Source: Spirulina subsalsa CS-330
GTDB taxonomy: Bacteria > Cyanobacteriota > Cyanobacteriia > Cyanobacteriales > Spirulinaceae
Direction of reading: 5' to 3'
Length of the DNA stretch: 36,017 bases
Assembly: GCF_028330765.1 (NCBI RefSeq)
Contig: NZ_JAQMTY010000096.1
Span: 1 to 36,017 of the forward strand
The position numbers and the translations under genes are program-made. The first letter of the stretch is position 1. Each line of letters starts with the position of its first letter. The notes beneath the pieces are model-generated. The model was not told the DNA's origin. It did no database searches and worked only from the letters and a program-made list of their open reading frames with translations. Below are positions 33,998 through 36,017 of this stretch, one piece after another.

Positions 33998-34555
33998 GGG
34001 TTAGCCCAATCAAAGGGTCAGGATTGGGAAGAAGCCAAGTCATGGATAAACCAGGGGACGAATGTCAACCGCCAGAATCATCGATCACGATCATTCGGTC
34101 GTTTGGTTACACCTGTATCCTCTGGTGCATTGACGGAGAACGAATAAAATACCATGTCATTGGGTGACTGTGACGAATCGCTAGGACTGCGTCTGAACGA
34201 GTGACATGAACTCAACGATCTGCTGAGCCCCTGGATTGGTCATTTTATCGGCGCTTACGGTTAAAACTAGATCTCCCATCTCACATCAACACTAGGCTTG
34301 ATTGTATTCTAGGATAAATGGGGAATAACCTCTCGGTATCCATTTGCCAAGAATTTAAGTGAATATACGAGAATATTGGTGAATTCTGAAACGAGACGAG
34401 GGGCTTTCACTCCGAGAATGGATTATCCCTTGCCCTTGATCAACCTATTGCTGTGGGTTGAAGCGCGATCGCACTCCAACCCACGTTCTGCCTCACGCAT
34501 TGCGACAGGCTCCACCTGTGAGGCAGAGTGCCGCAATGTTTGATCAGCGTGGTGT
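33998..34555. other. Intergenic region between the GTPase gene and pfkA
   Basis: 558 bp without a convincing gene or tRNA. The left part is AT-rich and should contain the promoter of the GTPase-like gene. The right end (34453-34538) is strongly structured and is listed separately. Confidence 0.5.
34453..34538 (-). repeat. Structured region downstream of pfkA with interleaved inverted repeats
   Basis: Four pairings are visible: GTGGGTTG/CAACCCAC (34453-34460/34477-34484, enclosing a HIP1 site), CTGCCTCAC/GTGAGGCAG (34488-34496/34518-34526), CATTGCG/CGCAATG (34498-34504/34532-34538) and ACAGG/CCTGT (34505-34509/34515-34519). The second and third are interleaved, so they are either alternative or pseudoknotted. 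It resembles palindromic dispersed repeats in cyanobacteria and may serve as the pfkA 3' end. Confidence 0.5.
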
Positions 34556-35641
34556 TTAGCGATCGCCCAAGCAAATGCCCAAACCGCGAGCGGTGGAGAC
34601 AAGGGTGTCTTGGAGGTCGATTTTGCGATAGGTTTTGATCGCATCGAAGATCGGGACTCCCATAACTTGGTGATCGTTCCACGTAACCATCATGTCGGAT
34701 TTCCCCTCAGCAATGAGATCCACCGCCCCCACGCCAAAGGCCGAGGCGAGGACGCGATCCGTCGGGGAGGGAATGCCGCCGCGTTGAATATGGCCGAGGA
34801 CGGTAACGCGGGTTTCGGCGTTGGTCTGTTGGGTGATGGCGTTGGCTAAATATTGGCCAACCCCACCGAGGCGACATTCGCCGAACTGTTCAATTTTCTG
34901 GAGGGTTTCACCGGCTTCGGTGCAAACCGCTTCGGAGACGATCACCACGGAGAAGTTAAACCCGTTTGCTTGTCGTTCGCGGATGGTGTCGCAGATGGCG
35001 GCCAGTTTGTAGGGAATTTCGGGGATGAGAATCACGTGAGCACCGCCGGCAATGCCCGCATTGAGGGCGATGTGGCCCGCATCCCGCCCCATGACTTCGA
35101 GGATCATGACGCGATCGTGACTAGCGGCGGTGAAGTGGAGGCGATCGAGGGCATCGGTGGCAATGTCCACAGCGGTGCTAAACCCGATGGAGAGTTCGGT
35201 TTCGCCCACGTCATTGTCAATGGTTTTGGGGATGCCGATCAGGTTAATGCCGCCCTGTTGCGCAAGCTTCCTGAGGATTGCGAGGCTGCCGTCGCCGCCA
35301 ATGCCAATTAGGGCATCAAGATTCAGTTGGTGATAGCCTGCAATGATTTCTTCGGAGCGGTCTTTGAGGGTTCCGTCCGGCATGGGAAAGGCAAAGGGGT
35401 TGCCTTTGTTGGTGGTGCCGAGGATGGTGCCGCCTTGGGTACGGAGGGGATCGACTTTGTGGAGTTTGAGGGGCATGATTTGGGGGGGGCGCTGCATGAG
35501 TCCGTTGGTTGCGCCTTTAATCCCAATGACATCCCAGCCATAGTGGGCTGTGGCATGCTTCACAACAGCACGAATGATCGTGTTTAAGCCTGCACAGTCA
35601 CCCCCGCTGGTTAGGATACCGATGCGTTTGTGTTCTGTCAT
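34556..35641 (-). CDS. pfkA: 6-phosphofructokinase
   Basis: A 361-residue phosphofructokinase making fructose 1,6-bisphosphate. It has the glycolytic signature TSGGDCAGLNTIIRA (11-25), GGDGS at 115-119, PKTIDND at 138-144 with catalytic D142, EVMGRDAGHIAL and the C-terminal GHIQRGGIPSPTDR. The glycine of GGDGS (E. coli Gly104) is the ATP-type residue. The lysine of PKTIDND (E. coli Gly124) is the residue usual in pyrophosphate-dependent enzymes. This mixed combination is known in some ATP-dependent PFKs, so ATP is the likelier donor. A Shine-Dalgarno-like GGAG precedes the ATG. Confidence 0.95.
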   Translation of the reverse strand: MTEHKRIGILTSGGDCAGLNTIIRAVVKHATAHYGWDVIGIKGATNGLMQRPPQIMPLKLHKVDPLRTQGGTILGTTNKGNPFAFPMPDGTLKDRSEEIIAGYHQLNLDALIGIGGDGSLAILRKLAQQGGINLIGIPKTIDNDVGETELSIGFSTAVDIATDALDRLHFTAASHDRVMILEVMGRDAGHIALNAGIAGGAHVILIPEIPYKLAAICDTIRERQANGFNFSVVIVSEAVCTEAGETLQKIEQFGECRLGGVGQYLANAITQQTNAETRVTVLGHIQRGGIPSPTDRVLASAFGVGAVDLIAEGKSDMMVTWNDHQVMGVPIFDAIKTYRKIDLQDTLVSTARGLGICLGDR

Positions 35642-35833
35642 AACCAGAGCTCCGTGAGTGGTTGACGGTAATTCCGTTTTTATTGTGGGGGTGGATTTCC
35701 CGGTAGGGTGGTTTTAGGCAATTTTATTTTAGATTTTGAAGATTGTGGTGGGGTTTGGGGTTAGGCGGCAAGGTGGATCGGGGGTTGCTGCTGTTGGAGC
35801 GATCGCATCTGGCTAAACAGTTGCCAACATTGA

Positions 35834-35870
35834 CTTACTCCCCCGTTTAGAAAACGGGGGATTCTGGGAT
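35834..35870 (-). mobile_element. Orphan IS200/IS605-type right-end hairpin
   Basis: On the minus strand the sequence is GAATCCCCCGTTT, a short loop, AACGGGGGAGTAAGTCA. The stem CCCCCGTTT/AAACGGGGG (35840-35848/35852-35860) has a 3-base loop. It closely parallels the element end at 128-169 (GGGGGAGTATGTCAA) but in the opposite orientation. No tnpB reading frame adjoins it in the window. Confidence 0.5.
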
Positions 35871-35882
35871 CAAGCAGCGGTA

Positions 35883-35896
35883 GTGCATTAATGCAC
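35883..35896. repeat. Perfect 14-bp palindrome upstream of the IS1-like transposase
   Basis: GTGCATTAATGCAC is a perfect palindrome 52 bases before the transposase start. It may lie in or near the left terminus of the insertion sequence. Confidence 0.55.
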
Positions 35897-35948
35897 GGGA
35901 CGGAGGAAAATCAGGCTACACAACTACGATAACTAGGGAGACAAGCTC

Positions 35949-36017
35949 ATGGCTATTGAGATGACCTGTCCGACCTGTGGGTCTCACGATATCTCCAAGA
36001 ACGGCACTAGCCACCGA
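35949..36017 (+). CDS. IS1-like transposase (InsA-type zinc ribbon), 3' truncated by window edge
   Basis: An ATG at 35949 opens 23 codons that run off the window: M-A-I-E-M-T-C-P-T-C-G-S-H-D-I-S-K-N-G-T with S-H-R following. The C-P-x-C-x-S-x-x-x-x-K-N-G pattern is the zinc-ribbon start of IS1-family InsA/transposases. A purine-rich AGGGAGA sits about eight bases upstream. The DDE catalytic part is outside the window, so whether the copy is intact cannot be seen. Confidence 0.65.
   Translation, partial: MAIEMTCPTCGSHDISKNGTSHR

Larger units (their letters stand above)
35642..35948. other. Right-edge intergenic region with IS ends
   Basis: 307 bp without a gene. It holds the pfkA promoter region on the left, a stray IS605-type end hairpin (35834-35870) and the left side of an IS1-like element before the transposase start. 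Confidence 0.5.

Noticed and set aside
1-36017. CRISPR array, defence island or phage block
   Set aside because: No regularly spaced direct repeats, cas genes, integrase or phage structural genes were seen. Apart from the hic genes the content is mostly housekeeping.

Overview
The window is chromosomal DNA from a cyanobacterium. The HIP1 octamer GCGATCGC occurs throughout. The gene set contains cyanobacterial hallmarks: a SpkB-like kinase with pentapeptide repeats, DUF4278 'YRGV' proteins, a histidine kinase with cyanobacteriochrome-like GAF domains, a Ycf29-like response regulator, and RarD, HrcA and KTSC-domain proteins. The species cannot be fixed from the sequence. No rRNA, tRNA, CRISPR array or prophage block was seen.

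Left edge (1-3400): the 3' end of a TnpB-like gene with its IS200/IS605-type right-end hairpin, then a hicA-hicB toxin-antitoxin pair, methionine aminopeptidase (map, minus strand), a YghO-like GNAT acetyltransferase and a solitary hicB. A 93-bp MITE-like element occurs twice, directly upstream of hicA and directly upstream of the solitary hicB.

3400-8800: a large UPF0182 membrane protein is joined by an ATGA overlap to an ABC-2 type permease (minus strand). Divergent from it are a rhodanese and the heat-shock repressor hrcA. 8800-13650: two DUF4278 proteins, a VOC/glyoxalase-fold protein, a two-TM protein with a helix-turn-helix-like tail, a GatD-like amidotransferase without an adjacent murT, a NarL/Ycf29-type response regulator and rarD.

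13700-21200: two tandem paralogous ParA ATPases without parB, then two M20 metallohydrolases (carbamoylase/allantoate amidohydrolase type and IAA-amino-acid/hippurate hydrolase type). The second overlaps tail-to-tail with a dual-GAF histidine kinase. 21200-28400: a minus-strand run of a KTSC protein, scpA, an NDP-sugar nucleotidyltransferase and a methyltransferase (the last two coupled by ATGA). Next come a DUF697 GTPase-like membrane protein (plus) and pheT (minus), with a second type of MITE-like hairpin repeat between them.

28400-36017: a SpkB-like Ser/Thr kinase and an exported protein (plus), fructosamine kinase, clpP, a membrane-anchored GTPase-like protein in AT-richer DNA, and pfkA (all minus). 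Last are an orphan IS605-type end and the start of an IS1-like transposase cut by the window edge. Most of the window is housekeeping. The parts most worth a second look are the MITE/hic association, the parB-less tandem ParA pair, the dual-GAF kinase, the membrane GTPase and the mixed active-site signature of PfkA.
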